Shown: piece by piece, positions 26,854-34,555 of the stretch
Position numbering within the stretch: the stretch's first letter is position 1
Layout: every line of letters begins with the position of its first letter
Assembly (NCBI RefSeq): GCF_009208055.1
Contig: NZ_WFKI01000002.1
Span: 58,149 to 122,148, forward strand
DNA: 64,000 bases
Direction of reading: 5' to 3'
Source: Poseidonibacter ostreae
Lineage (GTDB): Bacteria; Campylobacterota; Campylobacteria; Campylobacterales; Arcobacteraceae
The notes under the pieces: model-generated
Database searches by the model: none
Told to the model about the DNA's origin: nothing
The model's input: only the letters and a program-made list of their open reading frames with translations
Made by a program: the position numbers and the translations under genes

Positions 26854-27426
26854 ATGTCATATGTTCCAGTGTTTATAAAGTTTGATGATAAAAAAGTTTT
26901 AATTATAGGTGGTGGTACAATTGCTTATAGAAAATTAAAATATCTATTAGAGTTTACAAATAATATTACAATTATTTCAAATGAATGTATAAGTGAAGTA
27001 AGAGAGTTAATACAAAATAAGTGCTTATCTTATATACAAAGAAATTATAATTTTAGTGATGCCAAAGGTTTTGATATTGTACTTGCAGCAGTTGATAATA
27101 TAAAACTGCAAGAATCAATATATGTAGAAACTAGAGATTATAAATGTTTGTACTCTTGTGTTGATATTCAAGAATACTGTGATTTTATTTTTCCTGCACA
27201 TATTAAAAAAGGTGATTTAACTATTGCAATTTCTACATCAGGAAGTTCACCTGCAATGTCAAAGCAATTAAAACTATGGTTGGAAAATATTATTCCAAAT
27301 TCAGTAGAGAACTTTTTAAAACAAATGAGAGAATATAGAAATACAATGCCAAAAGGTAAAGATAGAATGAAGTTTTTAGATAAAAAAGCTAAAGAGTATA
27401 TATCTAATTTTAAGGAAGAAAAATGA
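26854..27426 (+). CDS. Precorrin-2 dehydrogenase / siroheme synthase N-terminal domain protein
   Basis: NAD-dependent oxidation of precorrin-2 to sirohydrochlorin (and possibly iron insertion), as in Met8p or the CysG N-terminal part. The NAD-binding motif is KVLIIGGGTIAYRK at residues 13-26, and ISTSGSSPAMSKQLKLWLEN is the family signature. I take the ATG at 26854 (MSYVPVFIKFDDKK) because AAAGG precedes it. At 190 residues it lacks the methyltransferase half, supplied by the CobA/NirE gene at 28747. It overlaps the next gene by four bases. Confidence 0.9.
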   Translation: MSYVPVFIKFDDKKVLIIGGGTIAYRKLKYLLEFTNNITIISNECISEVRELIQNKCLSYIQRNYNFSDAKGFDIVLAAVDNIKLQESIYVETRDYKCLYSCVDIQEYCDFIFPAHIKKGDLTIAISTSGSSPAMSKQLKLWLENIIPNSVENFLKQMREYRNTMPKGKDRMKFLDKKAKEYISNFKEEK

Positions 27427-27803
27427 AAGTAAGTAGATTATTAATAGTAGCATTTTTTGCTGTATTTATGTTACTAGGAATTATGGCATTAAAACAAGGA
27501 ATGCCAAGTGCAAAAGATCAAAGAGTTTATCCAATCTTACAAAAGCATATGCCATATGTTTTAGAAAAAAGAGCAGGGGGCTTATCTATTAGAAGTAAAA
27601 TTACTGATATAAAAGAGAAACCACCTGCAAAAGATGTTTATGGTAGATTAGAACAGTTAGAAAAACAATGGGGAAAAGAGTTTTTAAAACTTGAGGGTAT
27701 GAATTTATCAATACTTGATAAAAATAAAAATGAAATAACTAAAATAGTATTACAAAATGATACGGAACTTTCTTGGGTTAAAAGTTATTTTGAACTAAAA
27801 TAA
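27423..27803 (+). CDS. Hypothetical membrane-anchored protein
   Basis: A 126-residue protein with one N-terminal membrane segment (about residues 5-22) and a soluble tail with QMPSAKDQRVYPILQKHMPY-like character (GMPSAKDQRVYPILQKHMPY). No family is recognised. The start overlaps the siroheme synthase gene by four bases (ATGA), so it is translationally coupled to it and belongs to the denitrification regulon by context. Confidence 0.7.
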   Translation: MKVSRLLIVAFFAVFMLLGIMALKQGMPSAKDQRVYPILQKHMPYVLEKRAGGLSIRSKITDIKEKPPAKDVYGRLEQLEKQWGKEFLKLEGMNLSILDKNKNEITKIVLQNDTELSWVKSYFELK

Positions 27804-27813
27804 TCCTATTTAC

Positions 27814-27827
27814 TTAACTCAAATCAA
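27814..27827 (+). promoter_or_regulatory. Crp/Fnr-type box for the crp/fnr gene
   Basis: TTAACTCAAATCAA, centred at 27820.5, with -10 TATACT at 27850-27855, exactly 32 bp downstream. One base in the left half (TTAAC for TTGAC) departs from the other boxes. It suggests that the regulator is under auto- or cross-control by the same protein family. Confidence 0.6.
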
Positions 27828-27889
27828 GTGGATAAAAAGATTTTTTAACTATACTTTCATTAAATCAATTCTAAAATTTAGGAGACGAA

Positions 27890-28522
27890 GTGAAAGTTAA
27901 GTTAAAAGATATTTACTTATTTAAAGATTTAAGAGATGAAACTATATCTCAGATTGAAGAATTTACTACACTACTAAAATTATCAAAAGACAATATTATT
28001 TTTTATGAAGGTGATGAATCAAGGTATTTATATATACTTGCAAAAGGTATTGTAAAGCTTTATAAAACTGCTTCAAATGATAAAGAGATTATTATGAAAT
28101 ACTTTCATTCTAATGAGCTTATTGCTGAGGTTGCTAATTTTGAAGAAATACCTTATCCAGCAACTGCACAATGTTTTTCAGAATCAGAAGTTTTAAGAGT
28201 AGATTTTGTAAAGCTAAAAGAAGTTATATATCAAGATCCTGAATTATCATTTATGATTCAAACATCACTTATTAAAAAAATTAGAAATCTAGAAAAGCTT
28301 GTATCTTTACATGTAGTTCTTGATTCAAAAGAAAGAATTGCAAAGTATTTATGTGAACACACAGAAGATTTCTTTAATACTAAAAATATCATGGTTGCAG
28401 AGATATTAAATATCTCACCTGAAACACTTTCTAGAATGCTAAGAGTATTTAAAAATGATGGTTTAATAGATGCAAAAGCAAAAACAGTAGATAAAGAAAA
28501 ACTAGAAGTATTCTTTACTTAA
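27890..28522 (+). CDS. Crp/Fnr-family transcriptional regulator 1
   Basis: A 210-residue regulator with a cyclic-nucleotide-binding-type beta roll (residues 10-115, IIFYEGDESRYLYILAKGIV) and a C-terminal winged helix with recognition helix SPETLSRMLRVF. E178-x-x-S181-R182 is the set that reads TTGA half sites in E. coli FNR. Only two scattered cysteines are present, so it cannot hold an FNR-type [4Fe-4S] cluster; a DNR/NssR-like NO response is more likely. The GTG start has AGGAG seven bases upstream. It lies among siroheme and heme d1 genes and has its own Crp/Fnr box. Confidence 0.9.
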   Translation: MKVKLKDIYLFKDLRDETISQIEEFTTLLKLSKDNIIFYEGDESRYLYILAKGIVKLYKTASNDKEIIMKYFHSNELIAEVANFEEIPYPATAQCFSESEVLRVDFVKLKEVIYQDPELSFMIQTSLIKKIRNLEKLVSLHVVLDSKERIAKYLCEHTEDFFNTKNIMVAEILNISPETLSRMLRVFKNDGLIDAKAKTVDKEKLEVFFT

Positions 28523-28523
28523 G

Positions 28524-28742
28524 ATGGAAGAAAATAGTATTCAGGCATCAACCTTATTAGCAGGTGCTGCTATAATAGTTTTTATAGGTCATGTTATTTG
28601 GGCTGCACTTGAATATAAAAGTGGAGTTAATATAAATGATTGTTTATATACAGTAGGTAGAGGCTTAGTTATTTCTTTTGGAATTTCTTTACTATCAGGA
28701 CTTGCAATGTATGTAAATAAAAAGTTTAAAGAAGAAGATTAA
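28524..28742 (+). CDS. Small hypothetical membrane protein
   Basis: A 72-residue protein with two hydrophobic segments (about residues 9-27 and 46-63) starting one base after the regulator stop. No family is recognised. The tight linkage to the Crp/Fnr gene suggests a common transcript. Confidence 0.65.
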   Translation: MEENSIQASTLLAGAAIIVFIGHVIWAALEYKSGVNINDCLYTVGRGLVISFGISLLSGLAMYVNKKFKEED

Positions 28743-28765
28743 AGGACTAATAAGTCCATTTAATC
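28737..28765. terminator. Bidirectional terminator between regulator operon and cobA
   Basis: GATTAAAGGACT and AGTCCATTTAATC flank an AATA loop, giving an 11- to 12-bp stem that overlaps the stop codons of the two convergent genes. On the plus strand a short T-rich run follows. Confidence 0.7.
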
Positions 28766-29478
28766 TTTTCTCTTAATTTTACAACTTCTCCAACAACAAT
28801 AATTGCAGGTGTTGGCATATTTTTAGAGTCTTCTACAATATTTTCTAAAGTTGAAACTACAACTTCTTGTTCTGGAGTTGAACCTTTAGATATTACTGCA
28901 CATGGGTAATCTTTATCTTTTCCATGTTTTATAAGTTTTCTAGTAATTAATCCAATATTATGGAATCCCATTAAGAAAATAAGTGTTTCATCATTTAAAA
29001 AACTTTCCCACTCTATTTGTGAAATTCTTTTATTTGGTGATTCATGACCAGTTACAACTCTAAAAGATGTTGTAACACCTCTATGAGTTACAGGAATACC
29101 TGCATAAGCAGGTACTGATATAGATGATGTAATACCAGGGATAATTTCAAATTTAATCTCTCTATCAAAAAGATAAATAGCTTCTTCTCCACCACGTCCA
29201 AATACAAAAGGGTCTCCACCTTTAAGTCTTACAACTTTTTCATGCTTTAATGCTGCTTGATAAATAATTTCATTTATTTCATCTTGAGGCACTGAGTGCT
29301 TTCCATCTTGTTTACCTACATAAACTAACTCACATCCTTCTTTAGCTGTTTCTAAAATTTTTGGATTTGCTAATCTATCATAAATTATAATATCAGCTTC
29401 AGTTACTAATCTTGCAGCTTTCACTGTCATTAAATCAATTGCACCAGGACCTGCTCCTGTTAAATATACTTTACCCAT
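28747..29478 (-). CDS. cobA: Uroporphyrinogen-III C-methyltransferase (NirE/CobA type)
   Basis: Methylates uroporphyrinogen III to precorrin-2 with SAM, the first step toward siroheme and heme d1. Motifs are VYLTGAGPGAIDLMTVKAAR at the N-terminus, VRLKGGDPFVFGRGGEEA and EIIPGITSS. I choose the ATG at 29478 (MGKVYLTG), which has GGA upstream and lies one base beyond the nirF stop. As the last gene of the nirC-nirJ-nirF operon it plays the role called NirE in pseudomonads. Confidence 0.92.
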   Translation of the reverse strand: MGKVYLTGAGPGAIDLMTVKAARLVTEADIIIYDRLANPKILETAKEGCELVYVGKQDGKHSVPQDEINEIIYQAALKHEKVVRLKGGDPFVFGRGGEEAIYLFDREIKFEIIPGITSSISVPAYAGIPVTHRGVTTSFRVVTGHESPNKRISQIEWESFLNDETLIFLMGFHNIGLITRKLIKHGKDKDYPCAVISKGSTPEQEVVVSTLENIVEDSKNMPTPAIIVVGEVVKLREKIKWTY

Positions 29479-29479
29479 T

Positions 29480-30574
29480 TTATTTTCCATCCTCATATAT
29501 AAATATTCCCGAAGGCTTTTTAACATTAAATATTTCTCTATTTAAAAACCACTCTTTAGTGTGTATTACTGCTATTTTATTTGTATCATTTACTGATACA
29601 TATAATTGTGGTGATTTATTTGACCATCTTACATGTAGAACTTTTCCATCAAAATTAAATGTATGTATAATTTTTAATGTCTTTGTATCTATTATTTGTA
29701 TTGTAGGAAAATCTTTTCCTGAATAAGTAACTGCTAAATGTTTTTTATCAGGACTTAAACTTGTAAATACAGGTAAACCTTGAGTTTCAATATTTTTGAT
29801 AAATTTAAAATCTTTATCATAAACTAAAACTTTATTATCGCCAACTGCTGGAACAAATACTTTATCTCCACCAATACTCCAAAATCCAAAGTGAGGAACT
29901 TTAAGTACCATCTTTCTTTCATCATTTAAATAAATCTTGATTTTTTTGTATGACATTGTATCTAAATCTACAACACCATAATGTGGTGATGTAAAAAATC
30001 CTGCAATATAGTTATTATCTTTTATCATTGCATCAAAAGGTAACTGTCCTACATCTTTAAACTCTTTATATACTTTAAAGTCAGCAGTACCAATTCCAAG
30101 ATTCATGTCTTTATAAACGCTAATTGTGTCATTATCCATTTGTGAGAAAATTAAATAGTCTTTATATATTTTAATTCCCACATTTTTAGAATTAGTTTTT
30201 ATTTTTTTAATAGGTTTTAAATCTCTATCCAAAATATCAACACTTTTATCATCATAGTTTGCAACTGCAACATAGTTTTTACCAATTACAAAACCAATTG
30301 CTGATTTTGAAGTTTTATATTCTGCTAATATCTTTTCAGATTCTGGATTGAATTTAATAACATATCCATCTCTTGATATTACATAACCATCTTTCCCCTC
30401 AAACTTTACAACTCCATGATTCATATTTCTCATGCCTTCTATATTAGTTCTTTTTAAACCATTATAGATTGTTGCAAGTGATGAGCTTTCTCTCTCAACT
30501 ACAAAGAATTTTTCTTTTGCGTAAACTGAACTAAGAGCAATAACTGCTACAAGTATTATTTTAAAAATTTTCAT
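29480..30574 (-). CDS. nirF: Heme d1 biosynthesis protein NirF
   Basis: NirF is a periplasmic beta-propeller protein needed for heme d1 synthesis, related to the d1 domain of NirS. This 364-residue copy has a signal peptide (MKIFKIILVAVIALSSVYA) and blade repeats such as VGKNYVAVANYDDKSVDILD and NKIAVIHTKEWFLNREIF. The ATG at 30574 has AGGAATTAAT upstream and overlaps the nirJ stop; an in-frame ATG seven codons earlier is less likely. Confidence 0.9.
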   Translation of the reverse strand: MKIFKIILVAVIALSSVYAKEKFFVVERESSSLATIYNGLKRTNIEGMRNMNHGVVKFEGKDGYVISRDGYVIKFNPESEKILAEYKTSKSAIGFVIGKNYVAVANYDDKSVDILDRDLKPIKKIKTNSKNVGIKIYKDYLIFSQMDNDTISVYKDMNLGIGTADFKVYKEFKDVGQLPFDAMIKDNNYIAGFFTSPHYGVVDLDTMSYKKIKIYLNDERKMVLKVPHFGFWSIGGDKVFVPAVGDNKVLVYDKDFKFIKNIETQGLPVFTSLSPDKKHLAVTYSGKDFPTIQIIDTKTLKIIHTFNFDGKVLHVRWSNKSPQLYVSVNDTNKIAVIHTKEWFLNREIFNVKKPSGIFIYEDGK

Positions 30575-30575
30575 A

Positions 30576-31697
30576 TTAATTCCTAATCTCTTCATTTGTT
30601 AAATAACATGATGGGTCTTCTTCCCATAAATCACCACTAATTGCATATGCTCTTGATCTTGAACCACCATTACAAATCTCAAGATATTTACACTGGGCAC
30701 ATTTCCCTTTAATATTTCTTGGACTTTGTCTTAATTGATTTAAAATATCATTTTTCTTTGAAGTCCAAATTTCATCAAAAGGAGTTTGTAAATAGTTCCC
30801 AACTGTAAAAGGAAAAAATGGATCTGGTTTTACATTTCCAGCCCAGTCCATATTTCCAAGTCTATTCCCAGCAGAGTTTCCACCCCAAGATTTTAACTTA
30901 CTTTCTAGTAGTTCAACTTTTTGTGGGTATTTTTCTTTAAACCTATTTAATAACATAACTGCATCCATTTCCATATTTCCAGTTACTAAATCAATATTAC
31001 TACCACTTTCATAATATTCAAAGGCTTTATCAATTATGAAATTAACATACTCTCTTCTTTCCTCTTTTGAGATATCAATTTCAAGATTATCTTCTCCCCG
31101 TCCTGAATAAACTAAGTGAGATATATATAGTTTGTTTACATTTAATTCTTCACATAAATCAAACATTGCATAAAAGCTATCTTGAGTCTCTTTTGTGATA
31201 GTAAATCTTATACCAGCATTTCCACCATGTTTTTGTACAAGTTTTATTGCTTCAATAGATTTTTTATATGCACCTTTTTGTCCACGGAACTGGTCATGAA
31301 CTTCTTCAATACCATCAATAGAAATACCAATATAATTAAATGTTTCAATTATTTTATCAACATTTTTAGGACTTATATATAAACCGTTTGTAGAAAGATA
31401 AGTCATTATTCCATTATCTTTCATACATTGTGCAATATCAAAAATATCTTTTCTTAAAAGTGGTTCTCCACCTGAAAAAATTACAAAGTTTACACCACCA
31501 TTTTTAAGTCTTTTAATTGTTTGTTCTATCTCTTCAAAAGTTAGTGTATCTTTTTCATTTGCATCAGCTTTACTATAACAGTGATGACAAAATAGGTTAC
31601 AACGATTTGTAAAATTCCAAATCATAATTGAACCATTTAATGTTCTTGATTTTTGATCTTCAAGTGTTGTTTTGATTAGGTTCGAGAGTCTAAACAT
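30576..31697 (-). CDS. nirJ: Heme d1 biosynthesis radical SAM protein NirJ
   Basis: A radical SAM enzyme that replaces propionate side chains during heme d1 formation. The 373-residue protein has the cluster motif CNLFCHHC near residue 33, the GGEPLLR SAM-binding motif, and a C-terminal SPASM-like cysteine set CAQCKYLEICNGGSRSRAY. The N-terminal stretch NGSIMIWNFTNRCNLFC is typical of NirJ. It sits between the NirC-like cytochrome and nirF with one-base spacing. Confidence 0.93.
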   Translation of the reverse strand: MFRLSNLIKTTLEDQKSRTLNGSIMIWNFTNRCNLFCHHCYSKADANEKDTLTFEEIEQTIKRLKNGGVNFVIFSGGEPLLRKDIFDIAQCMKDNGIMTYLSTNGLYISPKNVDKIIETFNYIGISIDGIEEVHDQFRGQKGAYKKSIEAIKLVQKHGGNAGIRFTITKETQDSFYAMFDLCEELNVNKLYISHLVYSGRGEDNLEIDISKEERREYVNFIIDKAFEYYESGSNIDLVTGNMEMDAVMLLNRFKEKYPQKVELLESKLKSWGGNSAGNRLGNMDWAGNVKPDPFFPFTVGNYLQTPFDEIWTSKKNDILNQLRQSPRNIKGKCAQCKYLEICNGGSRSRAYAISGDLWEEDPSCYLTNEEIRN

Positions 31698-31698
31698 T

Positions 31699-32028
31699 CT
31701 ATTTATCCTTTTTTGATTTAAAAGAGTAAATGAAATCTGTTATTGCATCTAACTCCTCTTTTGAAAGTTTGCCTTCAAAACTTGGCATTACTGATCTTTT
31801 ATGACCTAATTGCTTATACATTGATTTAGGAGCAATGATATGACCTTGAATCTCTCCTCTTGTTCTTAAATCTGCAATTTCTTGAAATGATGGTCCAAAA
31901 GCTACAGAAGTTTGGTGATGACATCCCCAACAATATGTTTTAAATACTTTTTCTCCACTTACATTTTGTGCAAAAGTAAATGAATAAAAAAATATTAGTA
32001 CAAGAGGTATTTTTCTTAGTATACTCAT
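31699..32028 (-). CDS. nirC: NirC-like periplasmic cytochrome c
   Basis: A 109-residue monoheme c-type cytochrome with signal peptide (MSILRKIPLVLIFFYSFTFA) and heme motif CWGCH; the axial methionine is probably in RSVMPSFEGKLS. NirC-type cytochromes donate electrons to NirS or take part in its heme d1 maturation. It leads the nirC-J-F-E operon whose promoter has a Crp/Fnr box. The name NirC is from size and context. Confidence 0.75.
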   Translation of the reverse strand: MSILRKIPLVLIFFYSFTFAQNVSGEKVFKTYCWGCHHQTSVAFGPSFQEIADLRTRGEIQGHIIAPKSMYKQLGHKRSVMPSFEGKLSKEELDAITDFIYSFKSKKDK

Positions 32029-32084
32029 TTTGTACTCCTTATTTTTTTTGTATTAAATGTTAACATAAATGATAATTGGAATAC

Positions 32085-32098
32085 TTGACTGCTATCAA
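32085..32098 (-). promoter_or_regulatory. Crp/Fnr-type box of the nirC-nirJ-nirF-cobA operon
   Basis: TTGACTGCTATCAA on the plus strand (TTGATAGCAGTCAA on the minus), centred at 32091.5. On the minus strand TAACAT at 32062-32057 lies exactly 32 bp downstream. The divergent Sel1-repeat gene could also use the site: TAAAAT at 32120-32125 is 31 bp away on the plus strand, and a TATAAT is at 32110-32115. Confidence 0.7.
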
Positions 32099-32157
32099 CA
32101 TTATATGTATATAATCAGATAAAATTACAGATATATTTAATAATAAAGGATATAGTA

Positions 32158-32775
32158 ATGAAAAAAGTATTGTTGGCACTTTCTTGTGCATCTTTACTAT
32201 TTGCAAATAACTATGATTTAGGTTTGCAATCATATAAAAACAATGAGTTTAAAAAAGCTTATGAGTTTTTTATTAAAAGTGCAAAAAATGGAAACTCTCA
32301 AGCTGCACATAATTTATCAATTATGTATAATAATGCAGATGGAGTTGAAAAGAATTTAAAAGAGTCTATTAAATGGCTAAAAATTGCAAGTGATTCTAAA
32401 AATCCTTTTGCAATGACACAATTAGCAAAAAACTATATTAATGGATATGGTGTAGAAAAGAATAATAAACGTGCAGTTGCATTATTTACAGAAGCTGCTC
32501 TTTTAGAGAATAAGGAAGCTGCTTATAATTTAGGCTTTATGTATACAGTTGGAACAATTGTAAAACATGATAAAAAAGAGGCTATTTATTGGTATGAAAA
32601 AGCAGCTTCTTTAGGAAGTACTGATGCTCAAATAAATTTAGGGTTTATGTATATCTCTTCACAAGGTGTGAAAAAAGATATGAAAAAAGCAGCAATGTAT
32701 ATTAAAAAAGCAAAAGATACTGGAAACATGAAAGCACAGGCTTTATGGGATCAGTTTGAATTAGCAAAGTATTAG
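32158..32775 (+). CDS. Sel1-like repeat periplasmic protein
   Basis: A 205-residue exported protein (signal peptide MKKVLLALSCASLLFANN) made of about five Sel1/TPR-like 36-residue repeats, for example AAHNLSIMYNNADGVEKNLK and MTQLAKNYINGYGVEKNNKR. Such proteins act as scaffolds for protein-protein contact. It is divergent from the nirC operon and shares the intergenic region with the Crp/Fnr box, so it may be part of the nitrite-reduction programme. Confidence 0.85.
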   Translation: MKKVLLALSCASLLFANNYDLGLQSYKNNEFKKAYEFFIKSAKNGNSQAAHNLSIMYNNADGVEKNLKESIKWLKIASDSKNPFAMTQLAKNYINGYGVEKNNKRAVALFTEAALLENKEAAYNLGFMYTVGTIVKHDKKEAIYWYEKAASLGSTDAQINLGFMYISSQGVKKDMKKAAMYIKKAKDTGNMKAQALWDQFELAKY

Positions 32776-32784
32776 GAGTTAAAT

Positions 32785-32970
32785 ATGGAAATTGTAATGA
32801 CATTAGTTTTTTCATCAGTAATGTTAGTTTTTATGATTTATCCTGCTATGAAAATAGTAGAATTTTTAGAAACAAAAATGCATGTTAGTGATAAAATGTA
32901 TAATATCTTAACAGTAGTACTTACTATTGTATTATCACTTATTATTGGAAGTGGTTTATATTATTTATAA
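32785..32970 (+). CDS. Small two-segment membrane protein
   Basis: A 61-residue protein with two hydrophobic segments (residues 3-20 and 40-59) nine bases after the Sel1-repeat gene, with GGAG as ribosome binding site. No family is recognised. It converges with, and overlaps by ten bases, the thioredoxin-like gene on the other strand. Confidence 0.6.
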   Translation: MEIVMTLVFSSVMLVFMIYPAMKIVEFLETKMHVSDKMYNILTVVLTIVLSLIIGSGLYYL

Positions 32971-33362
32971 TCTATTGAAAATAAAATCTTTTTAAAATCT
33001 TCTTTACTTTTAAAATCATATATTGGGTGAGTTAAAAATGACTCATCTTTATATGAAGCAAAAAATATACTTGGAAATGTTGTAGTATAAAACATCTCAA
33101 TAGGATATGAAATTTTACTCTCTACACTTATTAAAACACATATGAAGTTTTTATTTATATATTCAATATAATCTTGTTTCATAAAATACTTACTAAGAAC
33201 AAAATTAGATTTATTTGTTTTTTTTGAGCTTATAAAAATCATAAGATTTTTCTTTTGTTTATGAGAATCTTTTAAAGCTTTATTATAAGAAGAATACCAT
33301 GATATATTATTTGAAAAACATGAACTAATAAAAATTGATAATAGTAGAATAGTTTTTATCAT
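32961..33362 (-). CDS. Thioredoxin-fold periplasmic protein lacking CxxC
   Basis: A 133-residue exported protein (signal peptide or lipoprotein-like start MIKTILLLSIFISSCFSNN) with a thioredoxin-like fold: WYSSYNKALKDSHKQKKNLM, IFISSKKTNKSNFV and TTFPSIFFASY containing the cis-proline type TFPS. Where active thioredoxins carry CxxC it has SSKKTNKS, so it is not a disulfide oxidoreductase. It overlaps the pentaheme cytochrome gene by four bases, which suggests a role in assembly or as a partner of that cytochrome. Confidence 0.65.
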   Translation of the reverse strand: MIKTILLLSIFISSCFSNNISWYSSYNKALKDSHKQKKNLMIFISSKKTNKSNFVLSKYFMKQDYIEYINKNFICVLISVESKISYPIEMFYTTTFPSIFFASYKDESFLTHPIYDFKSKEDFKKILFSIDYK

Positions 33363-34498
33363 TTAATCTCTAATTGAACTGTTTGACCTAAGATTTGTTT
33401 TGTCAATTCTTTATCTGTAATATCAAGTTTTTTAGCAATTTTTGGAGCTATGATATATGAAACCCACGTGGATTTTATAATATCTCCTTTTTTTAATTCT
33501 TTAACTTTGTAGATAACTCTTTTTTCTTCTTTTGATTTTAAGTTATTATTATAAATATACCCTTTTGCAAAAGCTGGAAAAGTTGGCTTATTATTTATAT
33601 CTTTAAATACAATAGAAAAAGTAGCATCTTTATCTTTATAAGGATTTTTGTCAAAATTTTGCCATATAATTTTTTTATCTCTTAAAATTTCTGTTTTTGC
33701 ATATTTAAGTCTCATAGGCTGTGTAATTATTGAATGACCCATTTTATTTTTTATATATAATTCAAATGAATCGTTTGATAGTTGTTTTAATCTTAACTCA
33801 ATAGCTTGTTTAACCATTTGTTCAGAATGTATTCCTAAAAACTCATGTGAAGTATATTCTACTCTTGCTTTTGCATTTAATTTTGTAGGTGTTCCTTTTT
33901 TCTTTGGCATATGACATGAAATACAATCACTTGTTTGTCCAACTTCATCTAAGGTACTACAAATTTGAATGTCGTTTTTATTGATTTTATGTGAATGACA
34001 ACCCATACAGACTTTACTATTTACATAGTTTTCATTATTACTAGAACTATTATGTTTACTTGAACCCTCTGGACTTTCTAGATTTCCGAAAAATGTTGGT
34101 TTCAATTTATCATTCATAGTTGAAAAATTAATACCTTTTTGTTTAGTAAAAATTACTTTTGAAATTTGATGACAATATGAACATGAAACTCCATCTTTTA
34201 ATCTATGGTCAAATTCACTTGGCTGAGATTTACCTTGCATTAATGGTCTTAGATTTTTTACAGCAGGTGTATGACATATAGCACATGAATATTTTCTTGG
34301 ACTTATTGCTTCTTTCATTTTAGTATGAATTTCATCAGTATAAATAGAAGATTTATGATGCATACTTGAGGCATGTTCTTTATAAATAGTTGGATGACAT
34401 TCGTTACATGATTTTGAATCTAAGTATTTTGAAAATAAGAGTTGAGAGTTAAAAAGAAGGATTAAAATTAAAAGTTTTATTAATATATCTTTTTTCAT
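33359..34498 (-). CDS. Pentaheme c-type cytochrome (c554-like) linked to nirS
   Basis: A 379-residue exported protein with signal segment (MKKDILIKLLILILLFNSQL) and five CxxCH motifs: CNECH, CAICH, CSYCH, CMGCH and CISCH. Heme spacing with extra histidines (ASSMHHKSSIY) resembles the cytochrome c554 / multiheme family. The C-terminal 180 residues carry no heme and look like a beta-rich domain. It follows nirS by 57 bases on the same strand and may donate to or accept electrons from NirS, or reduce a nitrogen oxide itself. The ATG at 34498 has AAAAGG upstream. Confidence 0.85.
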   Translation of the reverse strand: MKKDILIKLLILILLFNSQLLFSKYLDSKSCNECHPTIYKEHASSMHHKSSIYTDEIHTKMKEAISPRKYSCAICHTPAVKNLRPLMQGKSQPSEFDHRLKDGVSCSYCHQISKVIFTKQKGINFSTMNDKLKPTFFGNLESPEGSSKHNSSSNNENYVNSKVCMGCHSHKINKNDIQICSTLDEVGQTSDCISCHMPKKKGTPTKLNAKARVEYTSHEFLGIHSEQMVKQAIELRLKQLSNDSFELYIKNKMGHSIITQPMRLKYAKTEILRDKKIIWQNFDKNPYKDKDATFSIVFKDINNKPTFPAFAKGYIYNNNLKSKEEKRVIYKVKELKKGDIIKSTWVSYIIAPKIAKKLDITDKELTKQILGQTVQLEIK

Positions 34499-34555
34499 TT
34501 TAATCCTTTTGATAAATATCCATCTCAAAAGAGATGAATATTTACATATTCCTAA

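Noticed and set aside
31677..31692. GGTTCGAGAGTC as a tRNA T-loop
   Set aside because: It lies within the start region of nirJ and no acceptor or anticodon stem can be formed around it.
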